A stretch of 64,000 nucleotides of DNA from positions 131,169-195,168 of the forward strand of contig NZ_LSTV01000002.1 of assembly GCF_001644225.1 (NCBI RefSeq), read 5' to 3'. A program made the position numbers and the translations under genes. The notes under the pieces were generated by a model. That model was not told where the DNA came from. It did no database searches and worked only from the letters and a program-made list of their open reading frames with translations. Positions 51,776-59,989 of this stretch are shown in pieces. This DNA is from Microbacterium oleivorans (GTDB lineage: Bacteria > Actinomycetota > Actinomycetes > Actinomycetales > Microbacteriaceae). The number at the start of each line of letters is the position of its first letter. Within the stretch, counting starts at the first letter, position 1.

Positions 51776-51796
51776 GGGTTCTCCTTGCTGATCGAT

Positions 51797-51827
51797 CGAC
51801 GGATGCCGCGGGTCGGGGCATCCGTCG
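51797..51827. promoter_or_regulatory. Dyad upstream of the alcohol dehydrogenase gene
   Basis: CGACGGATGCC (51797-51807) and GGCATCCGTCG (51817-51827) are perfect 11-bp arms, 22 bases from the dehydrogenase start. The arms contain the GGATGCC heptamer that is abundant throughout this window, so chance is not excluded. A leader hairpin or operator is possible. Confidence 0.4.
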
Positions 51828-51939
51828 GTTCACACGCTACGCGCGTCGCGGCGCGGAATGTTCATGCGCGCACATGGTTGTAGCCACAGGCGCACCTCTC
51901 GCCGCGAAGGTCACGGTGACGCGCGCGAAGGAGGAGACC

Positions 51940-52692
51940 ATGGCTCGGTTCGATGGGAAGACGGCTCTCGTCACGGGAGCAGGCAGCGGCATCGGCGCGG
52001 AGATCGCTCGGGAGCTCGCGGCCGAGGGCGCGTCGGTTGTCGTGACGGACATCAAGCAGGAGGCCGCCGAGGCTGTCGTGCAGCAGATCACGGATGCCGG
52101 GGGCACCGCATCCGCCTTCGTGCAGAACACCGCGAAGTGGCAGGACGCCGAGGCGGCCGTGCGCTTCGCCCAGGAGACCTACGGTGGTCTCCACCTCGCC
52201 GTGAACAACGCCGGCATCGGCGCCCCGCCGCAGAACATCGGCGACTACGACGTCGAGGCCTGGGATCGCGTGCGAGCGGTGGATCTCGATGGCGTCTTCT
52301 ACGGGCTGAAGTTCCAGCTGCCCGCCATCGTCGCTGCCGGCGGCGGGGCCGTCGTCAACATGGCGTCGGTCCTCGGCTCGGTCGGCATCGCCCAGAACGC
52401 GGCCTACGTGGCCAGCAAACACGCCCTCGTCGGGCTGACCAAGGTCGCCGCGCTCGAGTACACCGCGGAGGGCGTCCGCACGAACGCGGTCGGTCCCGGC
52501 TTCGTCGACACGCCCCTCGTGCGCGCGAGCCTCTCCGGAGATGCCCTCGCGGCGCTGGAGAAGGAGCACGCGGCGGGACGCCTGGGAACGGATGCCGAGG
52601 TGGCGGCGCTCACGCTCTTCCTGCTGAGCGACGCGGCATCCTTCATCTCCGGCAGCTACCACCTCGTCGACGGCGGCTACTCCGCGCACTGA
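51940..52692 (+). CDS. Short-chain dehydrogenase/reductase (SDR)
   Basis: The 250-aa classical SDR has the cofactor site TGAGSGIGAEIA, DI at the end of strand 2 (VVVTDIKQ, suggesting NAD), NNAGIG, the catalytic Ser in NMASVLGSVG, and YVASKHA with Tyr and Lys. The closing FISGSYHLVDGGYSAH is typical. GAAGGAGGAGA precedes ATG 51940. The substrate is unknown. It is followed 20 bases later by the aldo/keto reductase pseudogene and is probably co-transcribed with it. Confidence 0.93.
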   Translation: MARFDGKTALVTGAGSGIGAEIARELAAEGASVVVTDIKQEAAEAVVQQITDAGGTASAFVQNTAKWQDAEAAVRFAQETYGGLHLAVNNAGIGAPPQNIGDYDVEAWDRVRAVDLDGVFYGLKFQLPAIVAAGGGAVVNMASVLGSVGIAQNAAYVASKHALVGLTKVAALEYTAEGVRTNAVGPGFVDTPLVRASLSGDALAALEKEHAAGRLGTDAEVAALTLFLLSDAASFISGSYHLVDGGYSAH

Positions 52693-52712
52693 CGCGACGC
52701 CGGGAGGCCCCG

Positions 52713-53591
52713 ATGGAGACCCTGTCCCCCACACCTGTCATCCTCGGCGCCTCGCGCCTGGGTGAGCGGCCCGGCGCCGACGACCTGGCGGATGCCCTGA
52801 TCAGCTCTCGGCTCGGCTATGTCGACACGAGCAACAACTAAGCCGGCGGGCGCAGCGAGCAGGCTCTCGGCGACGCCGTCCGCCGCGCCGGCGGGCTGCC
52901 CGGCCACACGCGGATCTACTCGAAGGCCGACAGCGACCCGGAGACCGGGGAGTTCGACGGCGAGCGGGTGAAGCGTTCGCTCGACGAGTCGCTGAGTCGG
53001 CTCGGACTCGACAGCCTTCCGCTCTATCAACTGCACGACCCCTACGGTCTGACCGTCGCCGAGGCCATGGGTCCGGGCGGCGCCGTTCCGGCCCTGATCG
53101 ACCTGCGCGACCAGGGTGTCATCGGCGCGATCGGCATCGCCTCGGGCACCCTTGCGCAAGTCCGCGAGTACGTCGACACCGGCGCCTTCGACGTCGTCCT
53201 GTCCCACAACCGCTACACGCTCGCGACCCGCACCGCCGGACCCCTCTTCGAGGCCGCTCATGCGCTGGGCATGACCGTGCTCAACGCGGCGCCGTTCGGG
53301 GGCGGCACGCTCGCCAACGGCGACGGCTCGTTCGGCTATCGGCCGATGCCCGCCGACTTCGCCGCCCACGTCGAGAGGGTCCGCGGCCTCGCCGACCTGC
53401 ACGGTGTCGACCTCGCCGCCGCCGCGCTCCACTTCTCGCTGCGCAGCCCGCTCGTCGATGCGACCGTCGTGGGCATCACCTCGACCGCGCGGCTCGACGC
53501 CCTCGGTCCCCTCATCGACGCTGACGTCCCCGACGCGTTCTTCGACGCGGTCGAGTCGCTGGGCACACCACCGCCGGGCGTCGAGGACTGA
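52713..53591 (+). pseudogene. Aldo/keto reductase interrupted by TAA at the catalytic tyrosine codon
   Basis: The frame from ATG 52713 to the TGA at 53591 is intact for 293 codons except for one TAA at codon 43 (52839-52841): GYVDTSNN-stop-AGGRSEQALG. In aldo/keto reductases the motif D-x4-Y supplies the catalytic aspartate and tyrosine, and the stop is exactly at that tyrosine. The other catalytic residues remain (Lys in YSKAD, His in QLHDPYG). The family resembles D-threo-aldose/L-fucose dehydrogenases. The rest of the gene shows no decay, so the change is recent or a sequencing error. Re-initiation near 52968 would lack the active site. Confidence 0.88.
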
Positions 53592-53600
53592 ACGCTCGCG

Positions 53601-53960
53601 TCAGGCGCGGCCGAATCCGTCGAGATCGGGGTCCCAGTAGGCCTCCGGCCCCTCGTCGTACACGCCGTCCCCCGAGCCGGCGTCGTCGCGGGGGAAATGC
53701 GGGTGTCGGCGCAGCTGCGCGGCGGCGAACGAGAAGTCGGGCTCGGGACGGTCCCAGTCGGTCGCGACCGAGAGCACGTCGTTGCCGACACCGATGACGA
53801 GGGATGCTTCGCCGATCTCACCGTTCTTCTCGAACACGATCGGGATCGTGACGGCGTCGGCCCGGCCCAGTTCGGCGACGGCAGCCGTCAACGTGACGAG
53901 AGCCTCCGCGACGTCATCGGTCGTGACCACGGTCTCGCCGGCGTACGTGATGCATCTCAT
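53601..53960 (-). CDS. Hypothetical protein (119 aa)
   Basis: An acidic protein with a helical segment (VAEALVTLTAAVAELGRADA) and a beta stretch (VTIPIVFEKNGEIGEASLVI). The C-terminus is rich in Asp, Gly, Pro and aromatic residues (VYDEGPEAYWDPDLDGFGRA). The alpha/beta layout and acidic tail are reminiscent of Imm1-type immunity proteins, but this is weak. A perfect dyad lies immediately upstream of the start. Confidence 0.6.
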   Translation of the reverse strand: MRCITYAGETVVTTDDVAEALVTLTAAVAELGRADAVTIPIVFEKNGEIGEASLVIGVGNDVLSVATDWDRPEPDFSFAAAQLRRHPHFPRDDAGSGDGVYDEGPEAYWDPDLDGFGRA

Positions 53961-53977
53961 ACGCCCACTATGGGCGT
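53961..53977. promoter_or_regulatory. Dyad abutting the start of the 119-aa protein gene
   Basis: ACGCCCA-CTA-TGGGCGT is a perfect 17-base dyad directly touching the ATG at 53960. It could be an operator or, in the RNA, a hairpin that hides the start region. Confidence 0.4.
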
Positions 53978-54039
53978 CGGAACGGAATCACGGGAACGGT
54001 TGCTTTCCCGCTCCACGCCGGGTACAGCGGATGCCGCGG

Positions 54040-54552
54040 TCAGGCCTCTGCGGCCACCGGCTCGACACCGTCGACGGCATCGGTCATCTGTTGCAGGAAG
54101 GCGACGACGTGCTCCTGCTCCTCGGGGCTCATCTTGACGGCCACGTCGTACATGAGCCCGTGCATGCGACCGAGGGTCTCGCGGACCTCTTCGTTCGCGT
54201 GCGGCGTCGCTCGCACGAAGATGCTGCGTCGATCGGTCGGGTTCGCGATCCGCTCGACGCGGCCGGTCTTCTCGAGCCGGTCGAGCATCGTCGTGATCGA
54301 GGCCGACGTGACCCCGAGGTATTTGACGAGCTCGGCGGGACGGGCGGAGTGGTCGGGCTGACGCAGGAGGTAGCGAAGCGCGAGAAGCTCGTTCTCACCC
54401 ATCGCCATCGAGTCCCGGGTGCGGCGACGCATGGCGGCCTCGGCGGCACGATAGGTGCGCAGGGCCTCCAGGACACGACGCGCACGATCCCGCTCGCCGG
54501 GGGCTTCGTCATACCAGTAGCCGGCCTTGTCCTCGCCGTCCGCCACATCCAC
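54040..54552 (-). CDS. MarR-family transcriptional regulator
   Basis: The 170-aa protein has a standard MarR winged helix: ENELLALRYLLRQPDHSARPAELVKYLGVTSASITTMLDRLEKTGRVERI, ending in the wing NPTDRRSIFVRAT with its conserved Asp-Arg-Arg. Helical dimer arms flank it. Targets are unknown; the short dyad upstream and the divergent copy C gene are candidates. Confidence 0.92.
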   Translation of the reverse strand: MDVADGEDKAGYWYDEAPGERDRARRVLEALRTYRAAEAAMRRRTRDSMAMGENELLALRYLLRQPDHSARPAELVKYLGVTSASITTMLDRLEKTGRVERIANPTDRRSIFVRATPHANEEVRETLGRMHGLMYDVAVKMSPEEQEHVVAFLQQMTDAVDGVEPVAAEA

Positions 54553-54575
54553 TCCCTACCGGTCGCGCCGAAATG

Positions 54576-54589
54576 CGACGACTTCGTCG
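54576..54589. promoter_or_regulatory. Candidate MarR operator
   Basis: CGACGA-CT-TCGTCG is a perfect 14-base dyad, 24 bases upstream of the MarR start and about 90 bases before the divergent copy C gene. Size and position suit autoregulation. Confidence 0.4.
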
Positions 54590-54678
54590 AGAATAGGTGA
54601 TGGGAGCGGGCGGACAGCCGCCAGTAGCCACGTGTCCCCGGATCCGCTACTCTCCCGCAACCGCGAGAGGGGAAGCCC

Positions 54679-55020
54679 ATGCCGTTCCGAAGCAAAGAGA
54701 CCCTCGAACGCTGGGTCGACGAGTTCCACGAGGCCCGCGGCGCCGGCGAGCGCATCAAGGTCATCGTGCAGGACGGCACCGACGGCGCCGACACCGGCCT
54801 TGTGGTCGTCCCCCTCGAGAACGCGACCGTCACGATCTTCATGCAACCGGCCGAGGTCGGGGCAGCGTCGTGGCGCGTGACCATCGAGCCGCAGCCCGAC
54901 ACGACGATCCTCAACAGCCACCAATTACACGCGATGGCCGTCGAGCTGTCCGTCGCCGCGGAACTCTGCGCCTACCTCGAAGCCCGCTCCGTCGGCCACG
55001 AGGAGACTGCCGTCGACTGA
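54679..55020 (+). CDS. Small conserved protein, paralogue family copy C
   Basis: The 113-aa protein starts MPFRSKETLERWVDEFHEAR and contains IKVIVQDGTDGADTGLVVVP and ELSVAAELCAYLEARSV. It is the clearest intact member of a family with copies at 50276-50620 and (decayed) 48942-49298. GAGAGGGGAAG upstream gives a strong ribosome site and fixes the start. It is predicted cytosolic, with no catalytic motif, and its function is unknown. Confidence 0.8.
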   Translation: MPFRSKETLERWVDEFHEARGAGERIKVIVQDGTDGADTGLVVVPLENATVTIFMQPAEVGAASWRVTIEPQPDTTILNSHQLHAMAVELSVAAELCAYLEARSVGHEETAVD

Positions 55021-55036
55021 CCTCCGGCAGCGGTCT

Positions 55037-55897
55037 TCAGCCGGCCCGTGTGCCCGCCTCCGGCTCGCTGAGCGCCGGATGCAGGTGAGGCGACGCGAGG
55101 GCGACCGCAGCCTGTCGCGCGCCGGCCTCGAGGCTCGCCTCGACGTCCGAACCCGCACCATGCGCAGCGAGGAATCCCGCGAAGAAGGCATCGCCGGCCC
55201 CGTTGCTGTCGACGACGTCGACGTCCGCTGCGGCGACCGCGTACCGACGACGGGCGGCGTCCATCGCGATCGCCCCTGACGCTCCGCGCGTGCACACCGC
55301 GAGACGGGGCCCGCGCTCCAGGCACGACTCCAGAAGTTGCCACGGGTCATCGACGGCATCGTCGTTCATGAACACGACGTCCGCGGCGCGCAGGAACGAC
55401 TCATGGAATGCGGCCTTCCCGTCGTAGTCGTGGAGGTCCGTCCAGACCGGGGCGTCGATGCCGCGCGCCACGAGCTCGGCCCCGAGCGCGCTGAGGTCCA
55501 CGACCGCGACAGCGGCGGAGTCCAGATCATCACCGATCTCCGCGACGACCGCCGGATCCGCCGCCGAGGGCGTCGCGACGTACAGGGAGACCCGCTCGCC
55601 CGCCCGAGTCATCAGATTGACATGCTGCTCCGTGGCGTCGGACGCGTGGCGCACCAGACGAACGCCCGCACGCGCGAGCCCGCTCGCGACGGCGGCACCC
55701 TCGGCATCCGCTCCGAGGAGCGCGTGCAATCTCACGTCCAGGCCGAGCTCCGCAAGGTGGACCGCTTTGCCCGACGATGTGCCGCCGACCGTCCGCACCG
55801 ATCCGTTGGCGAACTGCATGTGGGGTGCCGGCTCGGGGAGCCGATCGAGTTCGATCAGGTGGTTCCAGGTGGCGGGCCCGCACACGACGACGGTCAT
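55037..55897 (-). CDS. PfkB-family carbohydrate kinase
   Basis: The 286-aa ribokinase-fold protein has the substrate-site glycines in TVGGTSSGKAVHLAELGLDV and the C-terminal anion hole/catalytic aspartate in DSNGAGDAFFAGFLAAH. It probably phosphorylates a sugar or nucleoside; the substrate is not predictable. ATG 55897 is chosen because the upstream in-frame extension (Arg-rich) is not kinase-like. It is divergent from the nitrite operon. Confidence 0.9.
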   Translation of the reverse strand: MTVVVCGPATWNHLIELDRLPEPAPHMQFANGSVRTVGGTSSGKAVHLAELGLDVRLHALLGADAEGAAVASGLARAGVRLVRHASDATEQHVNLMTRAGERVSLYVATPSAADPAVVAEIGDDLDSAAVAVVDLSALGAELVARGIDAPVWTDLHDYDGKAAFHESFLRAADVVFMNDDAVDDPWQLLESCLERGPRLAVCTRGASGAIAMDAARRRYAVAAADVDVVDSNGAGDAFFAGFLAAHGAGSDVEASLEAGARQAAVALASPHLHPALSEPEAGTRAG

Positions 55898-56082
55898 GCG
55901 CTCAGTCAACCATCGGTCTCTGCTCCGGAGGCCGACGACCGGACGCATCCGATCTCACATCGCGCCTCCCTCCGAAGAGAGGAAGAGGTAACCAAAGCGG
56001 TCGACCCCGGTGCGGTCGGGGGAAACACCCGCCCTTTAGCGTCGAGCCTCACACCCGGCTCCACGACTGAAAGGGATCTGCG

Positions 56083-56958
56083 ATGACGTACGTCAAGCCC
56101 ACCGAGCTCGTCCAGACCGTGATCGACGCCGGCGCGTCGAAGGTCATGCTCTCCACCCGTGACACCCTCGTCCGCTCCATCATGGGCGGCGCGCTGCTCA
56201 CGCTCGCGGCGGCGTTCGCCGTCACGGTCAGCGTCACCACCGGCATGCCGCTGCTGGGCGCCGTGCTCTTCCCCATCGGGTTCGTGATGCTCTACCTGCT
56301 CGGCTACGACCTGCTCACCGGCGTGTTCGTGCTCGCACCGCTCGCGTGGCTGGACAAGCGCCCGGGCGTCACGCTCGGCGGCATCCTGCGCAACTGGGGA
56401 CTCGTCTTCCTCGGCAACTTCATCGGCGCGTTCTCGATCGCGCTGCTCATGGCGATCGTCTTCACGAACGGCTTCTCGACCCCGCCGAACGAGGTCGGTC
56501 AAGCGATCGGCCACATCGGCGAGGGCCGCACGGTCGGCTACGCCGAACACGGTGGCAACGGGATGCTGACCCTCTTCGTCCGCGCCGTGCTCTGCAACGC
56601 CATGGTCGCCACCGGAGTCGTCCTCGCGATGGTGTCGAAGGACGTCATCGGCAAGATCGTCGCGATGTGGATGCCGATCATGCTGTTCTTCTTCATGGGT
56701 TTCGAGCACTCCATCGTGAACATGTTCCTGTTCCCGTCGGGGCTGCTCCTGGGCGGCGACTTCACGATCGGCGACTACCTCATCTGGAACGAGATCCCGA
56801 CGGTGCTCGGCAACCTCGTGGGCGGACTGCTCTTCGTCGGCCTGCCGCTGTACGTGACCTACGGGCGCCCCGCCGCCCCCCGCCGCGTGCGCCCGTCGCG
56901 TCGCGAAGCCGCCGCTGCCCGCGCCGTCGCCGCGGACTCGGCCGTTCCCACCCGGTGA
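56083..56958 (+). CDS. nirC: Formate/nitrite transporter family protein (NirC-like)
   Basis: The 291-aa membrane protein has six spans of the FNT fold, with FNT loops LGNFIGAFSIALL and MGFEHSIVNMFLFPSG (the EHS..NM motif with the pore-region histidine). It would bring nitrite in for NirBD downstream. GAAAGGGATC precedes the ATG. A basic, alanine-rich C-terminal tail (about 30 residues) is specific to this protein. The nirB start is 77 bases downstream with its own possible regulatory site. Confidence 0.92.
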   Translation: MTYVKPTELVQTVIDAGASKVMLSTRDTLVRSIMGGALLTLAAAFAVTVSVTTGMPLLGAVLFPIGFVMLYLLGYDLLTGVFVLAPLAWLDKRPGVTLGGILRNWGLVFLGNFIGAFSIALLMAIVFTNGFSTPPNEVGQAIGHIGEGRTVGYAEHGGNGMLTLFVRAVLCNAMVATGVVLAMVSKDVIGKIVAMWMPIMLFFFMGFEHSIVNMFLFPSGLLLGGDFTIGDYLIWNEIPTVLGNLVGGLLFVGLPLYVTYGRPAAPRRVRPSRREAAAARAVAADSAVPTR

Positions 56959-56975
56959 CCGACGTGGCCGGCATC

Positions 56976-56991
56976 GTAAAGAGACCGCAAC
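56976..56991 (+). promoter_or_regulatory. Possible GlnR-type half-site pair upstream of nirB
   Basis: GTAAA-N6-GCAAC resembles the actinobacterial GlnR pattern gTnAc-n6-GaAAc with one mismatch in each half. It lies 44 bases before the nirB start. Nitrite reductase genes are GlnR targets in several actinobacteria, but a single degenerate match is weak evidence. Confidence 0.3.
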
Positions 56992-57035
56992 ACGACGTGA
57001 CCACGCAGGCAACCTCGCCCGCATACCGTCACGAC

Positions 57036-59615
57036 ATGAGCTCCACCGGCCCCACCCCGTCCCACGTGGTCGTGGTCGGTGCCGGGATGGTCGCACACCG
57101 CTTCGTCGAGAGCCTGCTCAGCCGCACCGACGAGCCGTGGCGGATCACCGTGATCGGCGAGGAGCAGCGGCATCCCTACGATCGGGTCGGCCTCACGTCC
57201 TTCTTCGCCGGGGCGTCGGCCGACGACCTCGCCCTCGACGGGGGTCCGCTCTCGGACGAGCGGGTGCGGTTCCTGCGCGGCGTCGCCGTCACGCGGATCG
57301 AGCGCGACCGCGCCGAGGTCGTCACCGACCGCGGCGAGCGCATCGCCTACGACCGGCTGGTCCTCGCGACCGGTTCGTACGCCGCCCGGCTCGCGGTCGA
57401 CGGGTACGACCACGACGGCTGCTTCGTCTACCGCACGCTCGACGACGTGGAGGCGCTCGAGCGGTTCGTGCAGCGCCGGTCGGCCGAGCTCGGCCGCCGG
57501 CTGGTCGGCACGGTCATCGGGGGCGGGCTGCTCGGCCTCGAGGCGGCCGGCGCGCTGCAGGGCCTCGACGTCGACTGCACCGTCGTGCAGTCCTCCGACC
57601 GGCTCATGTCGGCGCAGCTCGACCTGCCCGCCGGCGACGCCCTGCGCCGGCTCATCGAGCAGCGCGGGATCGGCGTGCGCACGTCGGCGATCACGACGCG
57701 CCTCGACGCCGACCGCAGCGGGCAGGTCGTGGGACTGGAGTTCCGCGACGGGTCGTGGGAGCGCACCGACGTCGTCGTCTTCACCGTCGGCGTCCGCCCG
57801 CGCGACGAACTCGCCCGCGCGGCCGGACTCGTCGTCGACCCGCGCGGCGGTGTCGTCATCGATGCCGGCTGCGACACGTCCGACCCGGCGATCCTCGCGA
57901 TCGGCGAAGTCGCCAGCTTCGAGGGCCAGTGCGTCGGTCTCGTCGCCCCCGGCTACGCCATGGCCGAAGTGGCCGCGGCGCGCCTGCTGGGGCTCGAGGC
58001 CTCGTTCGCGGGCTTCGACGTGTCGACGAAGCTCAAGCTCTCGGGCGTCGACGTCGCGAGCTTCGGCGACGCGTTCGCCGAGACGCCCGGCGCCCTCGAC
58101 GTCGTCTACGCCGACCCGATCGCGGGGGTCTACAAGAAGCTCGTCGTCTCGGACGACGCGAAGACGCTGCTCGGCGGCATCCTCGTCGGCGACGCGTCGG
58201 CCTACGGGTCGCTCCGCCCCCTCGTCGGCGGCGCCCTCGGCGGCGACCCCGTCGCCTACCTCCTGCCCTCGGACGGTGTCGCCGCCCCGACGGGCGACCT
58301 GCCCGATGAGGCGCTCGTGTGCTCCTGCAACAGCGTCACGGCCGGCGGCATCCGCTCGGCCGTCCACGACGAGGGCTGCACCGACGTGAAGGGCATCAAA
58401 GCCTGCACGAAGGCGGGAGCCGCGTGCGGGTCGTGCGTCGGCATGATCACGAAGCTCCTCGGCAGCGAGCTGGCGAAGACCGGCGCCGCCCTCAGCACCG
58501 CGCTGTGCGAGCACTTCGCGATGTCGCGGCGGCAGCTCTTCGACGCGGTCCGCGTGTCGGGGCTGTCGACCTTCAGCGCGGTCATCGACCGGTTCGGCAC
58601 CGGCCGAGGCTGCGACATCTGCAAGCCGGTGCTGGCCAGCATCCTGTCGACCCTCACCGGACGGCACGTGCTCGACGGCGAGAACGCGACCCTGCAGGAC
58701 ACCAACGACCACGTCATGGCCAACATGCAGAAGGACGGCAGCTACTCGGTCGTCCCGCGCATCCCGGGCGGCGAGATCACCCCCGAGGGACTGGTCGTCC
58801 TCGGGCAGGTCGCGCAGGACTTCGGGCTGTACACGAAGATCACCGGCGGCCAGCGCATCGACATGTTCGGCGCGAGGCTCGAGCAGCTGCCCGAGATCTG
58901 GAAGCGACTGGTCGACGCGGGCTTCGAGTCGGGCCACGCCTACGGCAAGTCGCTCCGCACGGTGAAGTCGTGCGTCGGGTCGACGTGGTGCCGCTACGGC
59001 GTGCAGGACTCGGTCGGCATGGCGGTGCAGCTCGAGCTGCGCTACCGCGGGCTGCGCTCGCCGCACAAGATCAAGCTCGGCGTCTCGGGCTGCGCCCGCG
59101 AGTGCGCCGAGGCCCGCGGCAAGGACGTCGGCGTCATCGCGACCGAGGCGGGCTGGAACATGTACGTCGGCGGCAACGGCGGCTTCACGCCCCGCCATGC
59201 GGTGCTCCTGGCCGAGGGACTCGACGACGCCGGGCTGCTGCAGGCGATCGACCGGTTCCTCATGTACTACGTGTTCACGGCCGACCGCCTGCAGCGCACC
59301 GCCCCCTGGTTCGAGGACCTCGAGGGCGGCATCGACGAGCTGCGCCGCGTGATCTTCGACGACTCGCTCGGGATCTGCGCGGATCTGGATGCCGCCATGG
59401 CCCGCCACCTCGACAACTACGAGGACGAGTGGAAGGCGACCCTCGACGATCCCGAGAAGCTCCGCCGCTTCGCCTCGTTCGTCAACGCCCCGACCACACC
59501 CGACCCCTCGCTCGCCTACACGGTCGAGCGCGGGCAGGCGCGTCCGGCGACGCCCGAGGAGCGCGAGGGCGGCCGCATCCTCATCGCGGGGACGACCCTG
59601 GAGGTGCGGCGATGA
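57036..59615 (+). CDS. nirB: Assimilatory nitrite reductase [NAD(P)H], large subunit
   Basis: Reduces nitrite to ammonium with six electrons. The 859-aa protein has FAD and NAD domains (VVVVGAGMVAHRFVESLL; VIGGGLLGLEAAGAL) and a BFD-like [2Fe-2S] domain (CSCNSVTAGG then CTKAGAACGSC). Two sulfite/nitrite reductase half-domains follow, whose 4Fe-4S/siroheme ligands are the cysteines of KSCVGSTWC and SGCARECAE. All expected cysteines are present and the length is normal. It overlaps nirD by 4 bases, and siroheme synthesis genes follow in the same operon. Confidence 0.97.
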   Translation: MSSTGPTPSHVVVVGAGMVAHRFVESLLSRTDEPWRITVIGEEQRHPYDRVGLTSFFAGASADDLALDGGPLSDERVRFLRGVAVTRIERDRAEVVTDRGERIAYDRLVLATGSYAARLAVDGYDHDGCFVYRTLDDVEALERFVQRRSAELGRRLVGTVIGGGLLGLEAAGALQGLDVDCTVVQSSDRLMSAQLDLPAGDALRRLIEQRGIGVRTSAITTRLDADRSGQVVGLEFRDGSWERTDVVVFTVGVRPRDELARAAGLVVDPRGGVVIDAGCDTSDPAILAIGEVASFEGQCVGLVAPGYAMAEVAAARLLGLEASFAGFDVSTKLKLSGVDVASFGDAFAETPGALDVVYADPIAGVYKKLVVSDDAKTLLGGILVGDASAYGSLRPLVGGALGGDPVAYLLPSDGVAAPTGDLPDEALVCSCNSVTAGGIRSAVHDEGCTDVKGIKACTKAGAACGSCVGMITKLLGSELAKTGAALSTALCEHFAMSRRQLFDAVRVSGLSTFSAVIDRFGTGRGCDICKPVLASILSTLTGRHVLDGENATLQDTNDHVMANMQKDGSYSVVPRIPGGEITPEGLVVLGQVAQDFGLYTKITGGQRIDMFGARLEQLPEIWKRLVDAGFESGHAYGKSLRTVKSCVGSTWCRYGVQDSVGMAVQLELRYRGLRSPHKIKLGVSGCARECAEARGKDVGVIATEAGWNMYVGGNGGFTPRHAVLLAEGLDDAGLLQAIDRFLMYYVFTADRLQRTAPWFEDLEGGIDELRRVIFDDSLGICADLDAAMARHLDNYEDEWKATLDDPEKLRRFASFVNAPTTPDPSLAYTVERGQARPATPEEREGGRILIAGTTLEVRR

Positions 59616-59989
59616 CGATGATGGTGCACGAAACGGATGCCGCGGTGCCGGCCGGCTGGACCGCGGTCTGCGCTCTCGCCGACCTCGAGGTCGAGCGCGG
59701 CCGCGCCGCCCTGCTCGGCGACGAGCAGATCGCCCTCTTCCTCACGCACGGCGGCCGCGTCCACGCGGTGCAGAACCTCGACCCGTACAGCGGTGCCAAC
59801 GTGATCTCGCGCGGCATCGTCGGCACCCGGGGCGAGGTCCCGACGGTGGCGTCGCCGATGTACAAGCAGGTCTTCGACCTGCGCACCGGGGTCTGCCTTG
59901 AGACGCAGGGCAAGGACGCGAAGACGCTGCGGGTGTGGCCCGCCGCCGTCGAGGGCGGGATCGTCTACGTCCGGGAGGAGCAGCGATGA
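59612..59989 (+). CDS. nirD: Nitrite reductase small subunit
   Basis: The 125-aa Rieske-like beta protein (FLTHGGRVHAVQNLDPYSGA; SPMYKQVFDLRTGVCLE; LRVWPAAVEGGIVYV) lacks the Cys-His iron-sulfur ligands, as usual for NirD, and stabilises NirB. The ATG overlaps the nirB stop and its own stop overlaps the next ATG, so stoichiometric translation is expected. Confidence 0.95.
   Translation: MTMMVHETDAAVPAGWTAVCALADLEVERGRAALLGDEQIALFLTHGGRVHAVQNLDPYSGANVISRGIVGTRGEVPTVASPMYKQVFDLRTGVCLETQGKDAKTLRVWPAAVEGGIVYVREEQR

Noticed and set aside
52839..52841. Selenocysteine or pyrrolysine recoding in the aldo/keto reductase
   Set aside because: The codon is TAA, which neither system uses, and the expected residue is tyrosine.
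55988..56026. GlnR box upstream of the nirC-like gene (GTAAC and GAAAC)
   Set aside because: The two half-sites are about 29 bases apart, not the 6-base spacing of a GlnR site.
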